Positions 53,609 through 61,887 of a stretch of DNA of 64,000 nt are shown piece by piece. Every line of letters starts with the position of its first letter. The first letter of the stretch is position 1. The stretch lies in assembly GCF_946407605.1 (NCBI RefSeq), contig NZ_CAMJOS010000020.1, forward strand, positions 1 through 64,000. The letters are read 5' to 3'. The translations under genes were made by a program, and so were the position numbers. Source of the stretch: an uncultured Prevotella sp. (GTDB taxonomy: Bacteria; Bacteroidota; Bacteroidia; Bacteroidales; Bacteroidaceae). Under the pieces are notes generated by a model that was given only the letters and a program-made list of their open reading frames with translations, was not told where the DNA came from and ran no database searches.

Positions 53609-54283
53609 ATGGAAACGACAAGAGAAAATATCCGCCAGCTACTGGAAATGCTCGACAATCCCGAAGCATACACTGAGCAGGAAATCCAGAACATCATCAA
53701 TCGTGATGAGGATACACGCGAGACTTACCGCATGATGGTAGAAGGCAAACGCAGCAGTCGCCAGCGTCAGGCAGACAAGCCTATTGATGTGGATGCAGCA
53801 TGGCAGAAATTAAGTGAAAAGTTAATAGTGAAGAGTGAAGAATTTGCTACCGCATCACCAGCGGCAAAGCCCTATTCTACACTTATGAAGATAGCGGCCT
53901 CTTTTATCGGAGTATTGCTTGTGTCTGGTATTGCCTTTGCTACCATTCAGATTGTAAGATACGCTCAGCAGGATACTCCAAAGCCAGAAGAGGTCATCAA
54001 TACTCCAAAGCCCGCAATTATCACTCCTACCGATACGCTGACCACTGACACCATCGCAATACCACAGCCCATTATCTACGACAACATCCCACTAGAAAAG
54101 ATGTTGCCAGAGATAGCTGCCCATTATGATACCAAAGTCACTTTTGTTAATAAAGAAGCTCGACAACTCCGTTTCCGTTTCGTATGGAACCCGCAGAAGG
54201 GCATCGATCTAGTGGTTAGCGACCTCAATCAGTTCGAGCGTCTGACCGTTACGCTAAATGATAATCAAATCACCGTAGAATAG
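53609..54283 (+). CDS. FecR-like anti-sigma factor with DUF4974 domain
   Basis: 224 residues. The N-terminal about 90 residues are cytoplasmic and helical (sigma-binding), with a transmembrane helix at about 93-116 (TLMKIAASFIGVLLVSGIAF). A Pro/Thr-rich linker follows. The periplasmic end (about 155-224: LEKMLPEIAAHYDTKVTFVN and LRFRFVWNPQKGIDLVVSDL) is DUF4974, the STN-like domain that receives the receptor's signal. It lacks the usual central FecR domain, so it is shorter than the canonical FecR of about 330 residues. Confidence 0.87.
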   Translation: METTRENIRQLLEMLDNPEAYTEQEIQNIINRDEDTRETYRMMVEGKRSSRQRQADKPIDVDAAWQKLSEKLIVKSEEFATASPAAKPYSTLMKIAASFIGVLLVSGIAFATIQIVRYAQQDTPKPEEVINTPKPAIITPTDTLTTDTIAIPQPIIYDNIPLEKMLPEIAAHYDTKVTFVNKEARQLRFRFVWNPQKGIDLVVSDLNQFERLTVTLNDNQITVE

Positions 54284-54292
54284 TCAGCCGTC

Positions 54293-56878
54293 ATGAATAG
54301 ATATATCACTCTCATTATTCTTTCCCTGCTGCTGACTATTAGTATACAAGCTCAGAAACGAATATCGCGCGAATATCATAACGTGTCCCTCTCCGATGCG
54401 CTAAAACAGCTCAGTGAGCAACAGACGGACTACACCATCTACTTCCTTTACAACGAACTGGAATACTTTCGTATCACTACTACCATCAAGAATAAACACC
54501 TGCCAGAAGCCATTCAGCAGATGATCGGTTTCTATCCCATTCGCGTCACTACGAGCACTGAGGAGGATGGACGTAAGATTTTTGTGGAGTGTACGCATAA
54601 AACCGACCTCCATCTGACAGGTAATATCATCGACGAACAAGGCCAGCCCGTTGCATATGCCAATATTGCCGTTCTCAACCCTGCAGACAGTACTCTCCTT
54701 TGTGGTGGTGTCTCTAATGAGAGCGGTGTTTTTGTTATCCCCATTGATCAACCAAATATACTCGCCTGTATATCCTACATCGGCTACAAGACGATTTACA
54801 AGCAATGTAACAAAACGACACTTGGTACAATACGGATGCAGCCCGACACTTACAAGCTTTACGGAGTAGAGGTAAAAGGATTCCACCCATTGGTAAGAAT
54901 CAAGGATGATGCCTTGGTGACAACTGTAGAGGGAACCTATCTCTCGAAGATAGGAACGGGTGTTGACGTGTTAGCCCATATTCCTGGTGTACTCCGTGAT
55001 GGTAATAAAATTGAGGTCTTGGGACGTGGAACACCACTCGTATATATTAATGGCAGGCAGATGCGTGACCAGGGAGAACTCGACCAGATGAGCAGCGACC
55101 AGATCAAGAATGTGGAAGTCGTCATGACGCCTGGTGCCAAATATGATGCCAGTGTCAGATCCGTCATCCGTATCAAAACTCTTCGTCCTGTTGGAGAGGG
55201 TTTCAGTTTCGATAGTAAAACGCTGATTGGCACTAACCATTTCTTCTTCGGACAAGAGGAGGTTAACATGAATTATCGTACGAGAGGCCTCGATATATTC
55301 GCCATGCTAAATTATGAGGACTTCCGGATGAAGATGACAAACAATAGCCGTCAGGACACCTATCTTCAGCACTATTCCTCGAAAGAAGGATTCCAACCCT
55401 ACCATTATATGCAAGAAGGAATCACGAACTATCGACACCATACAAACATTTATGACGGCAAGTTGGGCTTCAACTATATGTTCAACGACAAGCACTCTAT
55501 CGGTATGACCTACTCACCTGCCTCACGTCCGAATAATAGGAGAAATGATTTTTCAACGGATGCGTTCCTCAATAATGTGATGGATGATCATTTATCAGGA
55601 AATGGCCATGAGGATGTCAAAAGAATTGAGCACACCATCAATGCCTACTATTCTGGATGCATGAAAAAGTTGTCGTTAGATGCCAATGTCGACATGCTGT
55701 TTCAGAAAGAAACAACTGATGCGTTTACTCTTGAGATGGCTCAAAATAGCGAAGACCGTACTGTGTCTACACACAGTGATGTTAAAAGCCGTCTCTTTGC
55801 CGCCAAGTTTGTGGTAGGATATCAACTCTGGAAGGGGAAACTTGAGCTAGGAACAGAAGTAAGTTCGGTTCATTTTACCAATGAATTCGACAATCTGGAG
55901 AAAATCATTACAAACAGCTACACTAAGTCTGAGGAATCCAACAATGCTTTATTTGCAGAACTGACACAACAAATAGGAAAGCTATCTTTTAAATTGGGGC
56001 TGCGTTACGAGTGCGTTGATAACCGTTACTTCGGACATATATTCCAAGAGGATACAAGCCGGACTTATAAAGACATATTCCCTACTGCTATGTTTGCCTA
56101 TCCGATAGGCAAAGTACAGACAAGACTCAGTTATGCCCGTAACATCAGCCGTCCTGCTTTCGATCAGTTAACAGGTAGTCTGACATATATCAACCGCTAT
56201 CTCTACGAGAGTGGAAATCCCTTTTTGCGTCCGACATATCGCGACAATCTTTCTTTGGTCGTTAACTGGAAATGGATGATGGCGATGATTGACTATACTC
56301 ACGTTCATGACTATATCATCAGTGCATATTCCAGGTCCAATGGGAATCCCAACATTGCCCTTCTTCAAAAAGCGAATACTGACGGTTTCAACAATGTGCA
56401 AGCCATGCTTCAATTTGCTCCCACCTTTGGCTGTTATAATCCACAGTTAATGCTGGCTGTAATGTGGCAAGACTTGAATGTCAAATATTTGGGCGAGACG
56501 AAGTTGATGAACGAGCCGATACGGACAATTCGTTTCAACAATGCTGTTAATCTGCCAAAAGATACATGGCTAAATGCAGACTTCTCATGGCGATCGGCTG
56601 GCGATTCGGAGAATATCCATCTGTCAGACTCATGGCAGTTCGACATCAGCCTATATAAATCCTTCTTTAAAGATCGCCTGAGCCTGAAGTTGGCCTGTGA
56701 CGATGTCTTTGCATCCATGCGACATGAAATCAACATCTACAGCGGCATCCATCAGTTCTACTTGGACAAAAGTCTTGACAATCGAAAGTTAAAGCTCACC
56801 ATTCGTTACTACTTCAACCCTGCTCGTTCAAAGTATAAGGGAACAGGTGCTGGTAATGAAATAAAAGATCGACTTTGA
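54293..56878 (+). CDS. TonB-dependent receptor with STN signalling domain
   Basis: 861 residues, outer membrane. A signal peptide (ending SIQAQ) is followed by an STN domain (about 20-105, RISREYHNVSLSDALKQLSEQ), a carboxypeptidase-regulatory-like domain (about 108-180, LTGNIIDEQGQPVAYANIAV), a plug (about 195-300, SKIGTGVDVLAHIPGVLRDG), and a beta-barrel of the OMP_b-brl_3 type. STN presence and the sigma/anti-sigma pair upstream indicate trans-envelope signalling in response to ligand binding. The ligand is unknown; there is no SusD partner, so a classical Sus-type glycan importer is unlikely. The operon probably continues into the glycosyltransferase gene. Confidence 0.9.
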   Translation: MNRYITLIILSLLLTISIQAQKRISREYHNVSLSDALKQLSEQQTDYTIYFLYNELEYFRITTTIKNKHLPEAIQQMIGFYPIRVTTSTEEDGRKIFVECTHKTDLHLTGNIIDEQGQPVAYANIAVLNPADSTLLCGGVSNESGVFVIPIDQPNILACISYIGYKTIYKQCNKTTLGTIRMQPDTYKLYGVEVKGFHPLVRIKDDALVTTVEGTYLSKIGTGVDVLAHIPGVLRDGNKIEVLGRGTPLVYINGRQMRDQGELDQMSSDQIKNVEVVMTPGAKYDASVRSVIRIKTLRPVGEGFSFDSKTLIGTNHFFFGQEEVNMNYRTRGLDIFAMLNYEDFRMKMTNNSRQDTYLQHYSSKEGFQPYHYMQEGITNYRHHTNIYDGKLGFNYMFNDKHSIGMTYSPASRPNNRRNDFSTDAFLNNVMDDHLSGNGHEDVKRIEHTINAYYSGCMKKLSLDANVDMLFQKETTDAFTLEMAQNSEDRTVSTHSDVKSRLFAAKFVVGYQLWKGKLELGTEVSSVHFTNEFDNLEKIITNSYTKSEESNNALFAELTQQIGKLSFKLGLRYECVDNRYFGHIFQEDTSRTYKDIFPTAMFAYPIGKVQTRLSYARNISRPAFDQLTGSLTYINRYLYESGNPFLRPTYRDNLSLVVNWKWMMAMIDYTHVHDYIISAYSRSNGNPNIALLQKANTDGFNNVQAMLQFAPTFGCYNPQLMLAVMWQDLNVKYLGETKLMNEPIRTIRFNNAVNLPKDTWLNADFSWRSAGDSENIHLSDSWQFDISLYKSFFKDRLSLKLACDDVFASMRHEINIYSGIHQFYLDKSLDNRKLKLTIRYYFNPARSKYKGTGAGNEIKDRL

Positions 56879-56896
56879 TGCAAGAACGTATTGTAA

Positions 56897-57961
56897 ATGA
56901 CTTCTGAAATGAAAAAGACAGAGACTTCTACAACATTATTACAAAAAACTCCTTCAAAAACGGACATTTCCGTTCTCTTGGTGTTTTTCAATCGTCCGGA
57001 AACATTTTCACAGGTGTTTCAGCAAGTACGCTTAGCCCGGCCTTCTCGTTTGTTTCTATATCAAGATGGCCCGCGTAACGAGCAAGACATGGAAGGAGTG
57101 CAAGCATGTCGGGAGATTGCCAGTCAAATAGACTGGGAATGCGAAGTGCACAAACATTATCTCGATATTAATCAAGGTTGTGACCCGTCTGTTTATCGTT
57201 CCTTGGTATGGGCTTTCTCCCAGACAGACAAGCTGATAATCCTAGAAGACGATTGTGTGCCTTCATTGTCATTCTTTCCTTTCTGTAAGGAGATGCTTGA
57301 CCGCTACGAGAACGATAAGCGTGTCATGATGATTGCTGGATTCAACGTTGATGAAGTGACGCCTAATATAACCGATGATTATTTCTTCACTTCAGCCTTC
57401 TCCGTGTGGGGATGGGCTACATGGAAGAGGGTAGCAGACCTTTGGGACAGCGACTACACATTCATTCAAGACGAATTCAATATGCGCCAACTTAAGGCTC
57501 TTATCAATCAAAGGCGATCTAGGCCAGACATCATCAGAATGTTCCATGATCACAGCGTCTCTGGGAAGGAGTATTTTGAAACTATTGTACAGGCTGCAAT
57601 GCTTTTCAATACAGGACTTGCTGTTATGCCAACCAAGAACCAAATCAACAACGTGGGATTAACTGCCAACTCCACTCATTATTCCGCTTCGCTGAAGACC
57701 ATTCCCCACAGACTTCGCAGAATATTCAGCATGAGGCGTGTGGAAATGACATTCCCATTGAGGCATCCAAAGTTCGTATGTGAGGATTACAGCTATATAA
57801 AACGGTTGTATAAAATCAATTGCTGGGGACATCCGTGGATAAAAGTCTGCTATTCTATCGAGGAACTTCTACTCAATCTGAGATACGGCAATTTTCGGGT
57901 CATTACCAATGCCATTAGTAATAGAATCAAGAAAATGACAGGCCAGTTCAAATATAAGTAA
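56897..57961 (+). CDS. Glycosyltransferase (GT2-like, HlpA-type)
   Basis: 354 residues, cytoplasmic or membrane-associated. The opening TDISVLLVFFNRPETFSQVF and the donor-binding IILEDDCVPSLSFF (EDD in place of DxD) are typical of GT-A fold proteins, and FFTSAFSVWGWATWKRVADL is a conserved acceptor-side segment of this subgroup. Donor and acceptor are unknown. It lies 18 bp after the receptor gene in the same direction, an uncommon partner for an STN receptor operon; the link between signalling and surface-glycan synthesis is inferred. Confidence 0.82.
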   Translation: MTSEMKKTETSTTLLQKTPSKTDISVLLVFFNRPETFSQVFQQVRLARPSRLFLYQDGPRNEQDMEGVQACREIASQIDWECEVHKHYLDINQGCDPSVYRSLVWAFSQTDKLIILEDDCVPSLSFFPFCKEMLDRYENDKRVMMIAGFNVDEVTPNITDDYFFTSAFSVWGWATWKRVADLWDSDYTFIQDEFNMRQLKALINQRRSRPDIIRMFHDHSVSGKEYFETIVQAAMLFNTGLAVMPTKNQINNVGLTANSTHYSASLKTIPHRLRRIFSMRRVEMTFPLRHPKFVCEDYSYIKRLYKINCWGHPWIKVCYSIEELLLNLRYGNFRVITNAISNRIKKMTGQFKYK

Positions 57962-58088
57962 ACTGAACTTTCGGTGACAGCAGGGACAGGTCAGATGACA
58001 CCTGTGTAAAAAACAATCTCCAAAGATATAACATTTTCGTTTTTTGCATACGATATTAATAAAAAAGGTGTATCTTTGCAAACGAAAT

Positions 58089-59141
58089 ATGAATAAAGAA
58101 GATAAAGACATATTGTTACGATTGCTCCAGCGACATAAGGAACTGGGTATATCGGAGCAGATTGACTACCAGAAGTTCTATCTGTACTCCATCATTACGC
58201 ACTCGACGGCTATCGAAGGCTCAACGGTGACGGAGGTGGAGGCGCAATTGCTGTTTGACGAAGGTATCACCAGCAGTAAGCGCACAATGATGGAGCAGAT
58301 GATGAACCTCGACCTGAAAGCGGCCTACGACTATGGGATGCAATGGATCAAGCAACATGAAGATATTACGATTGAGTGGCTCGTATTGCTGGCATCAAAG
58401 GTGATGGCTCGAACGGGTAGTGAGTATCACGCTGCTGGCGGAGATTTCTCTGCTGCCAAGGGCGAACTGCGCAAACTGAATGTCACAGCAGGATTGGGCG
58501 GCAAGTCGTATATGTCATATCTGAAAGTCCCTGCACGTCTGGCTGCTTTCTGTGAAGAACTGAATCATCGCCGTAAATCTCTTGACACAAAGGATGTTGC
58601 AGCCATCTACGAACTGAGCTTCTGGGCGCATTTCGAGTTGGTGACTATTCATCCCTGGGCCGATGGAAACGGGCGTACCTGCCGCCTGCTGATGAATCTG
58701 TTGCAGATGGAATTTGATGTGTTGCCAACCAAGGTACTGAAAGAGGATAAAACGGAGTATATTCAGGCTCTGATAGATACTCGTGAGCATGAAGATATCA
58801 GCATATTTATTGATTGTATGACCCGTCTGCATTGCCAACATCTGAAAGCAGATATCGACCATTATATTGTATCAACCAGCGAGAAAATGGTCGATAAACA
58901 GGATTTGCAGCAGAAAATGGTCGGTAAATGGTCGATAAAGCCTTCTTTGGCAGAGAAACTGGTCGATATTCTGGAGTTTGTGGTCGATAAGGACGAATTC
59001 ACCACAGAACAAATTGTCAGTCACTTTGGTTTCAATGCTACAACAGCCAAACGCTATCTGCGTCAGCTTACTGAGTTTGGCTATTTAGAACCACATGGAG
59101 GTAATAAGAACAGAACTTATAGCAAAAAGGCGAGCAACTGA
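58089..59141 (+). CDS. Fic family protein with winged-helix C-terminus
   Basis: 350 residues from ATG 58089; an earlier in-frame ATG at 58044 precedes the -7 box TATCTTTG (58071-58078) and is rejected. The Fic active site HPWADGNGRTCR is complete (H188 to R196, fitting HxFx(D/E)GNGRxxR), indicating AMP or related nucleotidyl transfer. The N-terminal STAIEG (S39 to E43) matches the autoinhibitory (S/T)xxxE(G/N), so this is a class II self-restrained Fic protein. The C-terminal about 60 residues (EFTTEQIVSHFGFNATTAKRYLRQL) form a winged helix. A stretch rich in VDK repeats links the domains. Such proteins modify DNA topoisomerases or other targets; the target here is unknown. Confidence 0.9.
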   Translation: MNKEDKDILLRLLQRHKELGISEQIDYQKFYLYSIITHSTAIEGSTVTEVEAQLLFDEGITSSKRTMMEQMMNLDLKAAYDYGMQWIKQHEDITIEWLVLLASKVMARTGSEYHAAGGDFSAAKGELRKLNVTAGLGGKSYMSYLKVPARLAAFCEELNHRRKSLDTKDVAAIYELSFWAHFELVTIHPWADGNGRTCRLLMNLLQMEFDVLPTKVLKEDKTEYIQALIDTREHEDISIFIDCMTRLHCQHLKADIDHYIVSTSEKMVDKQDLQQKMVGKWSIKPSLAEKLVDILEFVVDKDEFTTEQIVSHFGFNATTAKRYLRQLTEFGYLEPHGGNKNRTYSKKASN

Positions 59142-59222
59142 TGAACAGTGGCTCGCTTTGATTACTACAATGGGTGGTTTTTATTATTCGAAATCCCCTG
59201 CTTTTGTCTCGGAAAGTTTTTG

Positions 59223-59454
59223 TACCTTTGCACCCGGCAAGGACTACTGCACGGGCTTCGCCTTCGAGGGCGAGTTCTTCGACAAGCGAAGCGGCAAAGC
59301 CGAGCGCGTGGCCGACTTCCCCTATTGTCTCGACGGCGACGTGTCGGAAGTGAGCATCGAGACGGACATGCCGTGCGTGGTGCGCGTCAGCAGCGTGTTA
59401 GACAAATCTAGCTTCACCATCATCATGGAGAAGCCAAACGACGAGGAGGTATAA
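59223..59454 (+). pseudogene. Orphan coding fragment directly behind a promoter box
   Basis: An open frame reading about from DYCTGFAFEGEFFDKRSGKA to CLDGDVSEVSIETDMPCVVR and on to a stop at 59454 has coding character, and differs in base composition (GC-rich) from the AT-rich sequence before it. There is no clear start: the -7-like box TACCTTTG (59223-59230) is only a few bases before the coding-like part. A GTG at about 59308 in the frame could start a 48-residue protein. I do not recognise the family. It may be the tail of a gene whose front was lost, or a small GTG-started protein. Confidence 0.45.
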
Positions 59455-59506
59455 ACTTATCAGGAAATAACAAGCCCTTATTGCAGTTCTTAATTCTTGT
59501 TAATAT

Positions 59507-59582
59507 TCTAAAGTTTTAGAGAAAATATTTGGAAGTTCTAAATATTTAGAATATCTTTGCGCCATAATTCTAAAGTTTTAGA
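59507..59582 (+). promoter_or_regulatory. blaI promoter with three operator palindromes
   Basis: TTTG (59528-59531), 20-bp spacer, TATCTTTG (59552-59559). Operator sites: TCTAAAGTTTTAGA (59507-59520), TTCTAAATATTTAGAA (59536-59551, inside the promoter spacer) and TCTAAAGTTTTAGA (59569-59582, over the transcription start and 3 bp from the ATG). This layout fits tight autorepression. Confidence 0.85.
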
Positions 59583-59585
59583 GCA

Positions 59586-59963
59586 ATGAAAGAGAAGAAA
59601 CAGTTAACAAAAGCCGAGACACAGGTTATGCATGCCCTGTGGAGCCTGCCCAAAGAAGGCGCCACCTCGGCAGAGATTATGGAGCGGATGCCAGAACCAA
59701 AACCGGCACTCACCACCCTACTCACTTTCCTTAAGATTTTGAAAGATAAGGGTTTTGTGACTTCACAGAAAGAAGGCCGTGGCCAGCGCTTTCGTGCTGA
59801 GGTGTCACGCGATGCTTACACACGCACGTATATGAAAGAGGTAAAGCAGACTTTCTTTGGCGGTTCGTTCACCTCTTTGGTATCTTTCTTCGCTAAGGAG
59901 GAGAAACTCAACGATGATGATATCAGCGAGATTCTTCGCATCATTGAGAAGAAAAAGTCATAA
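59586..59963 (+). CDS. BlaI/MecI/CopY-family repressor
   Basis: 125 residues: an N-terminal winged helix (KKQLTKAETQVMHALWSLPKEGATSAEIMERMPEP and TLLTFLKILKDKGFVTSQKEGRGQRF) and a C-terminal dimerisation helix region. The family represses by binding dyad operators and is inactivated by proteolysis triggered by a membrane M56 sensor, which is the next gene. The three palindromes upstream are its likely operators. Confidence 0.93.
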   Translation: MKEKKQLTKAETQVMHALWSLPKEGATSAEIMERMPEPKPALTTLLTFLKILKDKGFVTSQKEGRGQRFRAEVSRDAYTRTYMKEVKQTFFGGSFTSLVSFFAKEEKLNDDDISEILRIIEKKKS

Positions 59964-60016
59964 CTAATCATCATACGACCAATCTCAAAACTCAAAACTC
60001 AAATCTCAAACCAATC

Positions 60017-61729
60017 ATGTACACACTTGAAACAGGTCTTTTTCCTTTCGCAGCCATAGTGGTGGGTGCCATGTTCACACTCATCTATTTTGGTGTTGTC
60101 AGGTTGAAGTGCGTAGCACGTTGGGCAATAGGCTTCATCTTTACAGCAATGATAATCATCACTGTATTCTCGATTGTCATGCCTGTACGTTGGGTGGAAC
60201 TTGACACGACTACCGAGGTGCAGGTTCAGCCCGACTATTCTGTCATGACTCCCGTCAAGGTAGCTGGCAGCACAACAAGTCAGACCATGCCTACGCTAAA
60301 GGCAGAAATCAAAAAACCGATAGCTGCAGACCAGCCTGCCGTGAGACCATTCCTTCGTGATGCATCCAGTGTATTTGGATGGCTGTGGGTAGCAGGAATC
60401 ATTGTCGTGCTGCTCAGCCAACTGTGGCAATTGGTGCGTCTGTACCGCCTGAGACGTCATCAGGAGTATATGAGCCAAACCGATGGAGCAACACTCTTTG
60501 CCGTTGATGGAACCCATGCGTTCTCCTTCGGCCACAGTATTTTCATACCTCGCAGGTTCGATGAGGAGATGCGCCGTTTCATGACCATGCACGAGATGGC
60601 CCACGTGCGGCATCGTCATTTCCTTTGGCTCTGCCTTTTCCATCTGTTATTGGCATTTAACTGGTACAACCCCTTCTGTTGGTTGTTGTTCCGTGAGCTG
60701 CATCTGCAGCAAGAGCTGCAGGTTGACAGTGATGTGATTCGTCAGGGTGTTGACCGTACGGCCTATCAGTACTCGCTGCTGCGTGCCTCTATGCAGGGTG
60801 GCGGTCCCGTATGGATCCTTTCAGCTTTTGGTCGTAAGCCTATCACCCATCGCATTGCTTTCATGGATCGCCAAATCAATATGAAGGTGAGTATGCGCCG
60901 AGCCATCATCTCGTCAATTCTGACATTAGTGGTATTATCAGCGGCAGTCATGATGGCCTGTGAGAGCAATGAGAAAATCAAGGAGCACCCGCTGATGGGC
61001 TGGTGGAAGATGGACTTCACAAAGAATACCGATAGTGACACCGAGATGTATCCTATCGGCAAGCAGATTGCCTTCTACAACTACGATACGTTCCTCACTA
61101 TGACCTATCAGGCACGCAACGGCAAGACAATCCACTTCTCCTACTCTACGGAAGAGATGCGTCTGAAGGGTGACACGTTGGTCGATGCCTTGGGAGCACC
61201 ATTGCGTTATACGTTCATTGATGATGACACGTTCCAGAACCAGTGGACGCGCCAGCCCTATCAAAACGCCATGCCAAGTGGACCGGAGATTACCGACCAA
61301 TGGAGCCGCATCCCCGTTGATGAAGAGCTGTTAGAGATTTTCCAGACAATCAGCCAGGCTAAGAGCACTCACGGAAAGAAATTCGATGGTGTGTGGGTGG
61401 ACCTCACTAAAACGGTAACAGGCGATGTAGCCGAGGAATATATGATTATTAACGATAGCCTGTTTCTCACCCTTCATTATCACCGACAGGAACCCAAGGC
61501 ATTCCGTGCTGCTGGTGGCGGCTATTGTGGTTTCCTGAAAGAGAATGGAGATATTCTTCAATTAGGAGATATGGATCCGTTAGCTTACTCCATGCCCGAT
61601 GCCGACCATCTGGTGGTACGTAAGGCTTCGAACGAAGCGGCCACACCGCATATCTTCCAACGAATCACCATGCCAGCTGATTTAAAACGCATACTCACAG
61701 TACCGTTGACGAATATGCACTCTGAGTAG
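60017..61729 (+). CDS. M56 (BlaR1-like) membrane metalloprotease sensor with lipocalin-like C-terminal region
   Basis: 570 residues. About four transmembrane helices (residues 7-30, 38-60, 115-135, 205-225), with a zinc-protease loop carrying HEMAH (H192 to H196) and the third-ligand region LHLQQELQVDSDVI. A last helix at about 290-312 is followed by an extracytoplasmic region of two similar units, each opening with GWWKMD- or GVWVDL-like motifs (about 325-440 and 455-570). These look lipocalin-like rather than penicillin-binding, so the ligand may not be a beta-lactam; that is inference. It follows blaI by 53 bp, with a CTCAAA heptamer repeat just before the ATG. Confidence 0.85.
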   Translation: MYTLETGLFPFAAIVVGAMFTLIYFGVVRLKCVARWAIGFIFTAMIIITVFSIVMPVRWVELDTTTEVQVQPDYSVMTPVKVAGSTTSQTMPTLKAEIKKPIAADQPAVRPFLRDASSVFGWLWVAGIIVVLLSQLWQLVRLYRLRRHQEYMSQTDGATLFAVDGTHAFSFGHSIFIPRRFDEEMRRFMTMHEMAHVRHRHFLWLCLFHLLLAFNWYNPFCWLLFRELHLQQELQVDSDVIRQGVDRTAYQYSLLRASMQGGGPVWILSAFGRKPITHRIAFMDRQINMKVSMRRAIISSILTLVVLSAAVMMACESNEKIKEHPLMGWWKMDFTKNTDSDTEMYPIGKQIAFYNYDTFLTMTYQARNGKTIHFSYSTEEMRLKGDTLVDALGAPLRYTFIDDDTFQNQWTRQPYQNAMPSGPEITDQWSRIPVDEELLEIFQTISQAKSTHGKKFDGVWVDLTKTVTGDVAEEYMIINDSLFLTLHYHRQEPKAFRAAGGGYCGFLKENGDILQLGDMDPLAYSMPDADHLVVRKASNEAATPHIFQRITMPADLKRILTVPLTNMHSE

Positions 61730-61887
61730 GATAAATAGACTTTCATAATAATAGACCTGTGTTTTCCTATGCCATCATGGCAATAGGTAGCCAGTACTAT
61801 GCCTAAAAGTTAGTAAATAACCCCCGGGACAACAGGAGGCCGCAGTGATGTTCCCTTCTGTCTTTAACACAAAAAAAAACAATAATT

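Noticed and set aside
60017..61729. Beta-lactam resistance locus
   Set aside because: There is a BlaI/M56 pair but no beta-lactamase or penicillin-binding sensor domain in view. The linked gene is an outer-membrane receptor.
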